Assembly (NCBI RefSeq): GCF_000259075.1
Contig: NZ_AJKI01000053.1
Location: 1 to 64,000, forward strand
From: Marinilabilia salmonicolor JCM 21150
GTDB lineage: Bacteria > Bacteroidota > Bacteroidia > Bacteroidales > Marinilabiliaceae
DNA length: 64,000 nt
Direction of reading: 5' to 3'
The notes beneath the pieces were generated by a model. The model searched no databases. It was not told where the DNA came from and saw nothing but the letters and a program-made list of their open reading frames with translations. The translations under genes were made by a program, and so were the position numbers. Shown here piece after piece: positions 22,048 to 29,849 of the stretch (positions are counted from its first letter, which is position 1; each line of letters begins with the position of its first letter).

Positions 22048-23697
22048 CTATTTCTTTAATATTTCAGTAACAGGGATCTTCTGAAAATAGAGGTTTTTAA
22101 CCCCTTCATACAAAATCCCCACATGCTGCTCATCCACCATGGTCATGCATGAATACCCAAAACCGGGGGCTTCATTTAGTAATATATGATACTCCCCGGG
22201 CCATGTGTTCCCCTGATCCAGACTGACTTTAATGGTCATATCCACCCGTTGGTGTTTGCTGGCAGGATTGGAAAAGAAGAGAACCATTTTGTTGTTTTCC
22301 TCCACGGTTACATTGCCGGCAATAAGGCTTGCCATACAATTAGGTTCAATAAGGGCCGAATTTGAAGTGGGATGTTCTTCCCAGGTTTGGCCCATATCCT
22401 TTGTGACAGCTACAGCGCGACCATTGGTCTCGTCTTTTACTTTTCTGTTTCGGTCGTCCCGCATGTTCAGCATCAGAGAACCATCATTCAGCTCCACTAC
22501 CTGTGCTTCTGTGGTGTTGGTTTTTGCACCCGTTCCAATATTCCATGTTTCACCTGCATCCTTGCTGTAGATAATTGTGGAATGAGGGGTGAATTGATGG
22601 CCGTCTATGGCTTTTTTGCCGATGTCTTCTTTGAACTGTGCAGGAAAAACGAGGGTGCCATCACTCATGCAAATCCCTTTTCCGGGGCCTTGTAACAGAA
22701 GCTGCCAGTCAGGATGTTTTATTTGTCTGGTGATGTTGATGGGGTCTGACCATGTTTTTCCGTCGTCTGTGCTTTTAACCAGGAGGAATTGTCCTGTTTC
22801 ATGAGGCTTAATTCCGGGTTGTGATGCCCACCAGGTCATTTGATCCCGGTCGAAACCATGCATCCACAGTGCTGCCACCCAGATGGTACCGCTATTCTTG
22901 TCATATAGAACCGCAGGATCTCCCACGCCGTTCAGGTGTTCGGGCTTTCCTCCCCATTCGCCCATGTCCATGATGACTTGCATGGGCTCCCAGGTTTCTC
23001 CGCCATCGGTACTGCGACTCATGCCTACATCGATATGTTCCTGGAGGTCTTTGCTGCGGGTGTAGCGATTATCGTAAACAGCAATCAGCGTTCCTTCATT
23101 GGTGGTTACCATGCCCGGAATGCGGTAAGTGTCACAGTTGTCTTGCCCTGCCGCGCGAACCTCAATGGCAGGACGAAATGTTTGCTCAATGCGTGTTTTG
23201 AAGATGTCTTTATCGTCGAAAGTTAATTTCATCTCTTCCAGTTTAACTGAAGACGAAATGCTCATTGCTTTTGATGCTGTAAGGTTTAAGAATAATGCAG
23301 TTGTGTCATTAACCGCAAGGTCAGTGAGGGAAAACCGCACTGCATCGGTGCTGAATTTTGTTTCTGTGGAAATTTTTTGAGTTGTGTTTGAGGCAGGACT
23401 TTTTGTTGACAATGAAGCTTCCTGAAAAACATCGGACAGTTCTTTGTCAAAAGTGAATTCTACTTCAGTAATTTCTTTGTTGCCTTCTTCTCCCGGCACG
23501 ATTAGAATACTTACAAAACCCTCGGTGTTTTTTTCTTTTACCAGGGGAATTGTTCGGGTATTTGTTCCAATGTTAGAAATCCCGGGGGGGATAACGTCAT
23601 AATTGTCTTCCGAATGACATCCGCTTAAGAGAGGAATCAGAAGGCCTGCAGCGATAATTTTTTTGATCATGATATTTCCTTTTTTGTTGTTATTCAA
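22048..23697 (-). CDS. nanH: GH33 exo-sialidase (lipoprotein)
   Basis: 549 aa. It begins with a lipoprotein signal (LLIPLLSGC). An N-terminal sandwich of about 150 residues, as in Bacteroides sialidases, precedes the six-bladed propeller. Seen: the YRIP motif with Arg192 of the carboxylate-binding triad; the acid/base region IAVYDNRYTRSKD; Asp-boxes SRSTDGGETW, KSTDDGKTW, YSKDAGETW and SLDQGNTW; Glu in TTEAQVVELNDGS and the nucleophile Tyr in GFGYSCMTM. It releases alpha-linked Neu5Ac from glycoconjugates at the cell surface or periplasm. It is first in the six-gene minus-strand operon and divergent from the GntR regulator gene, with a 471-bp region between them that carries four palindromes. 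Confidence 0.95.
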   Translation of the reverse strand: MNNNKKGNIMIKKIIAAGLLIPLLSGCHSEDNYDVIPPGISNIGTNTRTIPLVKEKNTEGFVSILIVPGEEGNKEITEVEFTFDKELSDVFQEASLSTKSPASNTTQKISTETKFSTDAVRFSLTDLAVNDTTALFLNLTASKAMSISSSVKLEEMKLTFDDKDIFKTRIEQTFRPAIEVRAAGQDNCDTYRIPGMVTTNEGTLIAVYDNRYTRSKDLQEHIDVGMSRSTDGGETWEPMQVIMDMGEWGGKPEHLNGVGDPAVLYDKNSGTIWVAALWMHGFDRDQMTWWASQPGIKPHETGQFLLVKSTDDGKTWSDPINITRQIKHPDWQLLLQGPGKGICMSDGTLVFPAQFKEDIGKKAIDGHQFTPHSTIIYSKDAGETWNIGTGAKTNTTEAQVVELNDGSLMLNMRDDRNRKVKDETNGRAVAVTKDMGQTWEEHPTSNSALIEPNCMASLIAGNVTVEENNKMVLFFSNPASKHQRVDMTIKVSLDQGNTWPGEYHILLNEAPGFGYSCMTMVDEQHVGILYEGVKNLYFQKIPVTEILKK

Positions 23698-23863
23698 GCG
23701 TGGACTAATTAATAAGTATAGGTTGTTGTTGTCTTTTTGGGGATGTAAGAAAAATGTCTGTGCAAAAAATATTTAGACCGTAATTTAGTTTTTAAGGGAG
23801 AATGTTGAAGGCTTTTGCATCTTCAGCTTAATGGTAAGCAAAAACTGGAGTTGATGCTTTTTT

Positions 23864-23877
23864 TGAGACCAGTCTCA
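23864..23877. promoter_or_regulatory. Palindrome TGAGAC-CA-GTCTCA
   Basis: Perfect 6-bp arms around a 2-nt centre, 167 bp upstream of the sialidase start. The sequence is unrelated to the TATGTAATACATA sites, so a second regulator or a chance palindrome is possible. Confidence 0.35.
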
Positions 23878-24004
23878 TAATTAAATCGAACAATGTTCCA
23901 GTCAGTTGTCTCAGGTTTTCTTTTATAGATGATAATGGAATTCCTCTACTAATTCAACCTCTAAATTGTCTATGGACGAGCTGTTGAGGTTAAGGTTTCT
24001 TGTT

Positions 24005-24020
24005 TTGCTTATATAAGCAA
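24005..24020. promoter_or_regulatory. 16-bp perfect palindrome
   Basis: TTGCTTATATAAGCAA is a perfect 16-bp palindrome near the middle of the sialidase/GntR divergent region. Regulator unknown; it differs from the GntR-type sites downstream. Confidence 0.4.
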
Positions 24021-24062
24021 TATCTTAGAGTTGGGGTCTCCTTTTTCTTATTCAGTACTCTA

Positions 24063-24075
24063 TATGTAATACATA
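24063..24075. promoter_or_regulatory. Putative GntR/FCD operator, site 2
   Basis: TATGTAATACATA, identical to the site at 7418-7430, followed in both places by AT (TATGTAATACATAAT). It lies 94 bp before the GntR-family gene start. Confidence 0.65.
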
Positions 24076-24148
24076 ATCACGCGTCGAATTTATTTAAAAT
24101 ATGGCGTAAAAACCAAATTATTTTTTAAGATTTGTAGGTGGAATATAT

Positions 24149-24161
24149 TATGCAATACATA
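24149..24161. promoter_or_regulatory. Putative GntR/FCD operator, site 3 (autoregulatory)
   Basis: TATGCAATACATA differs by one base from sites 1 and 2 and is again followed by AT. It ends 7 nt before the start codon of the GntR-family gene, so bound protein would block transcription of its own gene. Confidence 0.65.
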
Positions 24162-24168
24162 ATTTATT

Positions 24169-24888
24169 ATGGAAGATTTTAATAGAGAGCACTTTCGGAT
24201 TGATACCCGAAGCCTGGTTGATAAGGTTGAGATGACCTTAATAGACTATTTAATTCGTAAAAAACTGAAACCCGGAGACAGAATACCCAAAGAAATTGAG
24301 TTAGTTGAGGTTCTTGGTGTTAGTCGTACGGTAGTGAGGGAATCGCTTAATCGTCTAAAAACGATTGGGTTGATAGAGTCAGTTAAACACAGAGGGGCTG
24401 TTATCAAAAGTCCTGACCTGCTTGAAGTGTTAAAAAAAGCTATAATTCCGGGCGTGATGGACAGCAGTACCCTCCGCGATATATTTGAACTGCGTTTGGT
24501 GCTCGAGATTGGAATGGGTGATCTTATCTTCAAGCGGAAGAAACCGGAAGATATCCGGGAACTGCATAAAATAGTGGAGAATGAACCAGATTCAAGTGAA
24601 AATGTGCTTTTTGAAATTGATCATGAAATAAAATTTCACAGCAAGCTGTATCAGATTACCGGAAATCAGACCATGATGAATTTTCAGACTCTTCTGCTAC
24701 CGGTTTTTAGTTATGTTTACGACTCTAAATTGGTTGAGCGGCCTGTCGAAAAAAAGACCTATATGTCGCATAAGCAACTGGTGGAGATATTGGAATATGG
24801 AAGTGCTGAGAAATTCAGAGAAGCGATGCGTATGCATCTGGAGAATCATTTTCAGCGGTTGTTTGGAACCGACCCTGTTTCTTCTTAA
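24169..24888 (+). CDS. GntR-family (FadR/FCD) transcriptional regulator, NanR-like role
   Basis: 239 aa cytosolic regulator. The winged helix-turn-helix is at about 20-85 (LIRKKLKPGDRIPKEIELVEVLGVSRTVVRESLNRLKTIGLIESVKHRGAVI), the standard GntR recognition pattern. The all-helical FCD ligand domain is at about 95-225 (LRDIFELRLVLEIGMGDLIF, FEIDHEIKFHSKLYQITGN, and a late HLENHFQRLF), with the D/H residues that bind metal and ligand in this class. Position and operators suggest it controls the sialic acid operon and its own gene, in the way NanR (also FCD) does in E. coli; Neu5Ac or ManNAc as ligand is inference. The hybrid two-component gene follows after 42 bp. Confidence 0.88.
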   Translation: MEDFNREHFRIDTRSLVDKVEMTLIDYLIRKKLKPGDRIPKEIELVEVLGVSRTVVRESLNRLKTIGLIESVKHRGAVIKSPDLLEVLKKAIIPGVMDSSTLRDIFELRLVLEIGMGDLIFKRKKPEDIRELHKIVENEPDSSENVLFEIDHEIKFHSKLYQITGNQTMMNFQTLLLPVFSYVYDSKLVERPVEKKTYMSHKQLVEILEYGSAEKFREAMRMHLENHFQRLFGTDPVSS

Positions 24889-24930
24889 CTTATCACTTAA
24901 CTTGGTTTCGTTTCATTTTGAATTTCAGAC

Positions 24931-27900
24931 ATGAAAAACTTGATAATCATTCTTGTTTTTTCTTCTTCCTTATTGACCGGACTTTGGGGACAGGCGAACT
25001 ATCACTTTGAGCAGATTTCTCTGGAACAAGGGCTTTCTGAACCCATGGTTCAATCCATTTTGCGGGATGACAAAGGGCTTCTCTGGATTGGGACCATTGA
25101 TGGTCTTAACAGGTATGATGGTAATGAAATGATTACTTACTATAGAGATAGTAAAGATCCAACCTCTATTCCCGGGAATCATATCTATTTTGTAAAAAAA
25201 GATGACAATCAGAATCTCTGGATAGGAACGAGTCAGGGGCTTGCAAGGTATGAACCGCGTACCAATGGGTTTGACAGAGTGGAACTTTCAGAAGAGCAGT
25301 GGGAGAGTGATTATTCAGGTTTTTTGGAGTTGGAAGACAAGGTTGTTTTTGGAAGCTCTGATCACCTCGTAATTTACTCAAAAAACGACCAATCTTATAA
25401 ATTACTGTCTTTTAAGGGTGAGGTTGGTTTGATATCCCTTCAGTATTCCATCCTTCCCTGGGATGAAGAGCATGTTTTAATTGGATCCATTTGGAATGGA
25501 TTGTTTCTATGTCATCTGTTGACAGGTGAGGTTGAGCGCCTTGATTGGGATCTGGGCAGTCGAATTATGGATTTAACTATTGATCAGGCAGGGAAGGTCT
25601 GGCTGAGCGTATATGGTCAAGGTTTGATGAAGTTTAATCGCCGAGGTGAGTTAGAGGCATCTTATAAGAGTGCAGATTCAGGTTTAACGAATGATATTAT
25701 TCTGGACATTTGTTTGGTTGACAGCACTATCTGGATTGGTACAGACGGTGGTGGAGTGAATGTCCTTTATCCCGACAAAGGTGAAATTCTTCCCTTGTCA
25801 AATGTTACGCACGAACAAGTCTTTAGTCAGTTGAATTCAATTTACGAGATTTATCAGGATGATTATTCAAATATTTGGTTAGGAACTATTCGGGGAGGAG
25901 TTTTTGGGGTTAGAAATACAGGTATCTCTTCTTTCTCTGAAGCTCCCCTGGGAACAAATTTAGGAACAACAAACCCTTCGGTAGTCAGTTTGGTTGAAGC
26001 GACTGACGGTACCATTTGGGTAGGCACAGACGGAGGCGGAATCAATGCTTTTTACCCGGACAGTAACAGATTTGAGCATTTCCCATCTACCTTATCTTTA
26101 AAGGTAAATGGCATGTCCACAATGCCTGGGGGCAAGTTGTTACTTAATGATTATGGTCACAGACCCAGAGTCTTTGATATTGATACGCATAAATTAAAGG
26201 ATTTTCTTCCCGAGAAGCTGGGGGACTTTGATTTGCCGGGAACCGGTCGGTTAGGGGTAAATATGCATAGGGTTGATGAACGGATCTTTATTTTTCAGGA
26301 TTCAATATTTGTTTACAATAATTCTGACAATAAAATTAGAAAGCTGGAACTGGAAGGTGTCCGACCGATGGAAGGGGAATTAAAGTTTGCCGGTAGGATG
26401 ATGGAGAATATTATTCTTTATGGTAATCAGAGGATTTATCGGTTTAATTATCACCAGGAAGAAATTGATTTATTGTTTAGTGCAGAAAAACTGTCAGAGG
26501 ATATGATTTATTCTGCCTGTATGTCACCCGATGGGATGATTTGGATCGGGGGCGCCAGAGGAATTTACCAGGTTACACAGTCCGGACGTGTTATTAGCAA
26601 TGAAGAGTCTGATGTTTTTAGAAAGGTAACCAGTATTATTGCAGATCATAAGAATCGTATTTGGTTTGGAACCTCCGGAAGCTTATTTAGCTATCACAAA
26701 GAGTTGGATGTCATTCAATCTTACGGACCGTCAGATGGTGTTAGACCCAATCAGTTTTTGCACAAGCCAGTTTTGAGGGCACGAAACGGAGATGTGTACA
26801 TGGGAGGGGTCGCTGGTTTTGTCAGAATTAGAGCAGAACGATTATATGAAGATTTGGAATCCGTTGCAGAACCTTCCATTGTTAAGTTGAAGCAAGACGG
26901 GCGTTTGTTGGATGAAAAGCAATTCCAAAGCTTTTCTGAACAGGGTAAGGTTTTTTTGCCACACAATTTTAATAATCTGGAAGTTCAATTGTTTTTTAAT
27001 GATGAGGAACTTTTTAATAAGCAATATTACAGATATTGGCTTAAGGGAGCAATGATGGATACCATCGAAACCACATCGATGAATCTTAGTTTCTCAAATC
27101 TGGAGCATGGGGATTATACTCTTTATGTTTTTGCAAAAACATCTGAGGGATTGTGGGGAAAAGCTGAAAATCTATTGGAAATTAAAGTTAAGCCTGCCTG
27201 GTGGAATACCTGGTGGTTTTATTTGTTGGCATCATTGCTCTTTGGAGGGTTATTGTACCTTGTCAGGTCCCTCATATACAGTCGGGCAATGGATAAAATG
27301 CAGGTACAGCTTATAAAAAGAGAGAACCAGTTAAATGAACAGAAGGTTAATTTTCTGGTTAATATCTCCCACGAGTTGAGAACCCCTTTGAGCTTAATAT
27401 ACAATCCACTTGAAAGGATGTTGAAAGGGCTTTGCAATTTAAAGGAGGAGCAGGCTCAATGGCTGCAGAATATATTCCGGAACGTAAATTATATTAAAGG
27501 ACTTATTGATCAATTGATGGACTACTCCAGAATGGAGAGTGCTGAAAATAAATTAGAGCTATCCTCTACAGTGTTTAATCAATGGTTGCTTTCAACAGTT
27601 AGAGAATTTGAGAATGTTTTTAGAAATGTGGGGATTGGATTTGAGTTTGAGTTAGATGATAGAATTGGCGAGGCCTCCTTTGATTATGTAAAACTAAAGC
27701 GGGTTATTCATAACTTTCTGATGAATGTTTTGCGTCATGCACCTGAGACAAAAACTGTTACCATCAGTAGTCAATTGCTTTCCAACCAAAGAGTTCGTGT
27801 AACAGTTGGAGATGAGGGACCGGGTTTTTCTGCTGATAATGTCGAAAGAATTTTTGAACGCTATTATACTGACAAGGAGAACGATGGTGGAACGGGAATA

Positions 27901-28872
27901 GGATTGGCTTTTTCCAAAATGCTTATTCAGATGCATCAAGGGAAAATAGGAGCTGTGAATAGGGAAAAAACAGGAGCTGAGTTGTACTTTGAATTGCCGA
28001 TGATTTCCGGAGGAGAGAATAATGCAGTTGAGGCAGAGAAAGAAATTTTTCGGGATAACGTTCAGGAGCAGGAAAATCAGCAAGCAGATATTGTGGATAA
28101 AGAGGCGTTGGGTCACTTAACTGTTTTATTGGTAGAGGATGACCGGGAATTGTTAAGTTTTTTAAAGGAAACATTAAAAGGGATGTTTAAAAAAGTGCTG
28201 ACTGCCGGAAATGGGCGCGAAGCGTTGGATACTATTGGCACCGACAGCCCCGATCTTGTCATCAGCGATGTGATGATGCCGGTGATGGATGGTTGGGAAC
28301 TATGCAGAACTTTGAAATCAGACCCGGAAATCAGTCACATACCCGTAATTCTGCTAACCGCCAGGAGTTCCGAGGCGGATTCGGTTCACGGATATAAACT
28401 GGGAGCCGATCATTACCTGACCAAACCGGTCAGTCTTGATCTGCTGACTTCGGTAGTGCAGAATCTGGTACATTCCAGGGCGGACCTGAGAAAGAAATAC
28501 CGGGAGAACAGGAATGTGGTGGATGTGGCAGATGTTACGTTTAGTAATGCGGATGAAAAGTTTCTGAATAAATTGAATGAAATTATAGAGAAAGAGATTG
28601 AGAATCCCGGATTGAACGTGGATTTGCTGGTCGATCGTATGGCAATGAGCCGGGCTTCTTTATATACAATGGTAAAAGCTGTGGTGGGTACCGGTGTGAA
28701 TAACTACATCAATGAGTACAAAATTAATTTTGCTTCAAGAATGTTGAAAGAAACAGATCTGTCGATTGCCGAAATTTCTTTTAAACTTGGATTCTCAAGT
28801 CAGGGTTATTTTAGTACGCTATTTAAGCAACAAACCGGGTATTCCCCTAAAAAGTACCGGCAGGTTGAGTAA
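24931..28872 (+). CDS. Hybrid two-component system (sensor kinase-response regulator-AraC)
   Basis: 1313 aa one-protein two-component system typical of Bacteroidota glycan loci. A signal peptide (to about 21) leads to a periplasmic two-propeller sensor of reg_prop repeats (LLWIGTIDGLNRYD, TIWVGTDGGGINAFYP) and a Y_Y_Y domain (about 690-755). One membrane span follows (WWFYLLASLLFGGLLYLV, about 760-780), then HisKA with His814 in NISHELRTPLS, the HATPase domain (GDEGPGFSADN, GGTGIGLAFSKML), a receiver domain with Asp1113 in LVISDVMMPVMDG, and an AraC DNA-binding domain (about 1200-1313). The family binds oligosaccharides in the periplasm and activates susCD-linked genes. The SusC/SusD and GH20 genes next door are likely targets. 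Confidence 0.95.
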   Translation: MKNLIIILVFSSSLLTGLWGQANYHFEQISLEQGLSEPMVQSILRDDKGLLWIGTIDGLNRYDGNEMITYYRDSKDPTSIPGNHIYFVKKDDNQNLWIGTSQGLARYEPRTNGFDRVELSEEQWESDYSGFLELEDKVVFGSSDHLVIYSKNDQSYKLLSFKGEVGLISLQYSILPWDEEHVLIGSIWNGLFLCHLLTGEVERLDWDLGSRIMDLTIDQAGKVWLSVYGQGLMKFNRRGELEASYKSADSGLTNDIILDICLVDSTIWIGTDGGGVNVLYPDKGEILPLSNVTHEQVFSQLNSIYEIYQDDYSNIWLGTIRGGVFGVRNTGISSFSEAPLGTNLGTTNPSVVSLVEATDGTIWVGTDGGGINAFYPDSNRFEHFPSTLSLKVNGMSTMPGGKLLLNDYGHRPRVFDIDTHKLKDFLPEKLGDFDLPGTGRLGVNMHRVDERIFIFQDSIFVYNNSDNKIRKLELEGVRPMEGELKFAGRMMENIILYGNQRIYRFNYHQEEIDLLFSAEKLSEDMIYSACMSPDGMIWIGGARGIYQVTQSGRVISNEESDVFRKVTSIIADHKNRIWFGTSGSLFSYHKELDVIQSYGPSDGVRPNQFLHKPVLRARNGDVYMGGVAGFVRIRAERLYEDLESVAEPSIVKLKQDGRLLDEKQFQSFSEQGKVFLPHNFNNLEVQLFFNDEELFNKQYYRYWLKGAMMDTIETTSMNLSFSNLEHGDYTLYVFAKTSEGLWGKAENLLEIKVKPAWWNTWWFYLLASLLFGGLLYLVRSLIYSRAMDKMQVQLIKRENQLNEQKVNFLVNISHELRTPLSLIYNPLERMLKGLCNLKEEQAQWLQNIFRNVNYIKGLIDQLMDYSRMESAENKLELSSTVFNQWLLSTVREFENVFRNVGIGFEFELDDRIGEASFDYVKLKRVIHNFLMNVLRHAPETKTVTISSQLLSNQRVRVTVGDEGPGFSADNVERIFERYYTDKENDGGTGIGLAFSKMLIQMHQGKIGAVNREKTGAELYFELPMISGGENNAVEAEKEIFRDNVQEQENQQADIVDKEALGHLTVLLVEDDRELLSFLKETLKGMFKKVLTAGNGREALDTIGTDSPDLVISDVMMPVMDGWELCRTLKSDPEISHIPVILLTARSSEADSVHGYKLGADHYLTKPVSLDLLTSVVQNLVHSRADLRKKYRENRNVVDVADVTFSNADEKFLNKLNEIIEKEIENPGLNVDLLVDRMAMSRASLYTMVKAVVGTGVNNYINEYKINFASRMLKETDLSIAEISFKLGFSSQGYFSTLFKQQTGYSPKKYRQVE

Positions 28873-29133
28873 TGTTTGGTAAAAAAACTTGATACTTTTG
28901 TAATGAACAAAAAGTTATTAATGATCCTGTTTGTAGTGTAAGGTTTGTAAACCATCCATTGAGTTATCAGGAATTCTCTGGTCCATCTACCTTAATCATA
29001 AAACAGGTTAATCATAATCAGGCTGAAAGCCTGACAGCAATAGCCTGGGGCTCCGCCAAGGGGTTATAGTTATCCCTCACGCCCACTCTCTCTCTTTATT
29101 ACAATTTTCCCAGGTGTCCGGTTAAAAAATTGA

Positions 29134-29279
29134 GATTGCTTCACTACGTTCGCAATGACGGGGCTTTACATGAAACTGAGGGTTGGTAGGGGTTGATTTT
29201 CGGCAACGCCGAAAATCAACCCCTACCAACCCTGCTAAACTCTTTTAGACGCTGTCATTGCGAGCAGAGCGAAGCAATC
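29134..29279. repeat. Nested inverted repeat (146 bp)
   Basis: The inner part is a perfect 24-bp stem (29181-29204 with 29208-29231) around a 3-nt AAC loop. The outer arms, GATTGCTTCACTACGTTCGC at 29134 and its near-complement GCGAGCAGAGCGAAGCAATC ending at 29279, pair with four mismatches over 26 bp. The outer arm is of the ATTGCGAGC...GAAGCAATC kind that I recall as dispersed in many bacterial genomes (from memory, unchecked). A partial copy of the left arm is at 43508. Confidence 0.75.
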
Positions 29280-29320
29280 TTCTTTCATAATAACAGTTTT
29301 TTCCGGACAATAGTGAAAAT

Positions 29321-29416
29321 TTATCTAAGTTATTGGTCTGATGGAACTCGCATGTAAGAATATTATACATATTCTATTGTGGTTCCATTGCCATGCTCGT
29401 TTCATTAGCCTAAAAT
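29321..29416. repeat. Hairpin repeat family, copy 3
   Basis: From TAAGTTATTGGTCTGATGG to CCATGCTCGTTTCATT this copy is identical to copy 4 at 43403, including the internal AGAATAT/ATATTCT and ATGGAAC/GTTCCAT stems. Identity over about 80 bp, 14 kb apart, shows recent spread or gene conversion. Confidence 0.85.
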
Positions 29417-29457
29417 TTTGTAATTATATGAAAAAGAACTAATTAAATATTTGAGAA

Positions 29458-29545
29458 CGAATGGAACCGCTTCGCTCTCGCATAATATTTTTTAACATGT
29501 TCTCTCGTGATATTTATGTTTAAAATTATCATGCTCGTTTCATTG
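29458..29545. repeat. Hairpin repeat family, copy 5 (degenerate)
   Basis: The left arm GAATGGAAC carries a short insertion (CGCTTCG) before CTCGCAT, and the right arm ATCATGCTCGTTTCATTGC matches the family. The centre is unrelated to other copies. It follows copy 3 by about 40 bp, as copies 1 and 2 are also paired. Confidence 0.5.
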
Positions 29546-29849
29546 CAATGTTTTTTCCGGGCCGATGAGAAATGGACTACATATCATATCATTCCTTTTC
29601 TATTATTGTATTTGTATTTATAAAGCTGTTTAAAGTCTCCTTTTCAAAAGGCTAAAGAAACCTTAAACAAAGACAATATTGAAAAAATAACAGTTAAAAC
29701 CAGAAAAATACGAGGTTGATAAAATCTATTTTTGACTTTACCGGGAAAAGTTAAATGAGGTGAGAAAGACATTTTTTGTCCATGGAAAACTTCCAAACAT
29801 AAAAATGTTTTGATCGCTTAATTCAAAACAAGATTAAAACTTCGTATTC

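Larger units (their letters stand above)
23698..24168. other. nanH/gntR divergent control region
   Basis: 471 bp with no gene. Four palindromic sites lie here: 23864-23877, 24005-24020, 24063-24075 and 24149-24161. On the minus strand TATTTTTTG (23763-23771) is a near match to the Bacteroidota -7 box for nanH; on the plus strand TAAGATTTG (24126-24134) is a near match for gntR. Both have one extra spacer base, so they are only suggestive. Confidence 0.6.
28873..29849. other. Long repeat-rich intergenic region
   Basis: 977 bp without a gene. At 28902 a 12-codon frame reads MNKKLLMILFVV then stop, resembling the cut-off start of an exported protein. At 29019-29033 CAGGCT-GAA-AGCCTG forms a small hairpin. 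The rest is occupied by a nested inverted repeat (29134-29279) and two members of the hairpin repeat family (29321-29416, 29458-29545). About 29560-29849 is AT-rich leader before the GH20 gene with no clear signal. Confidence 0.7.

Noticed and set aside
29134-29545. CRISPR array
   Set aside because: The repeats are palindromic, irregularly spaced, of different families and not separated by spacers of equal length; no cas genes are near.
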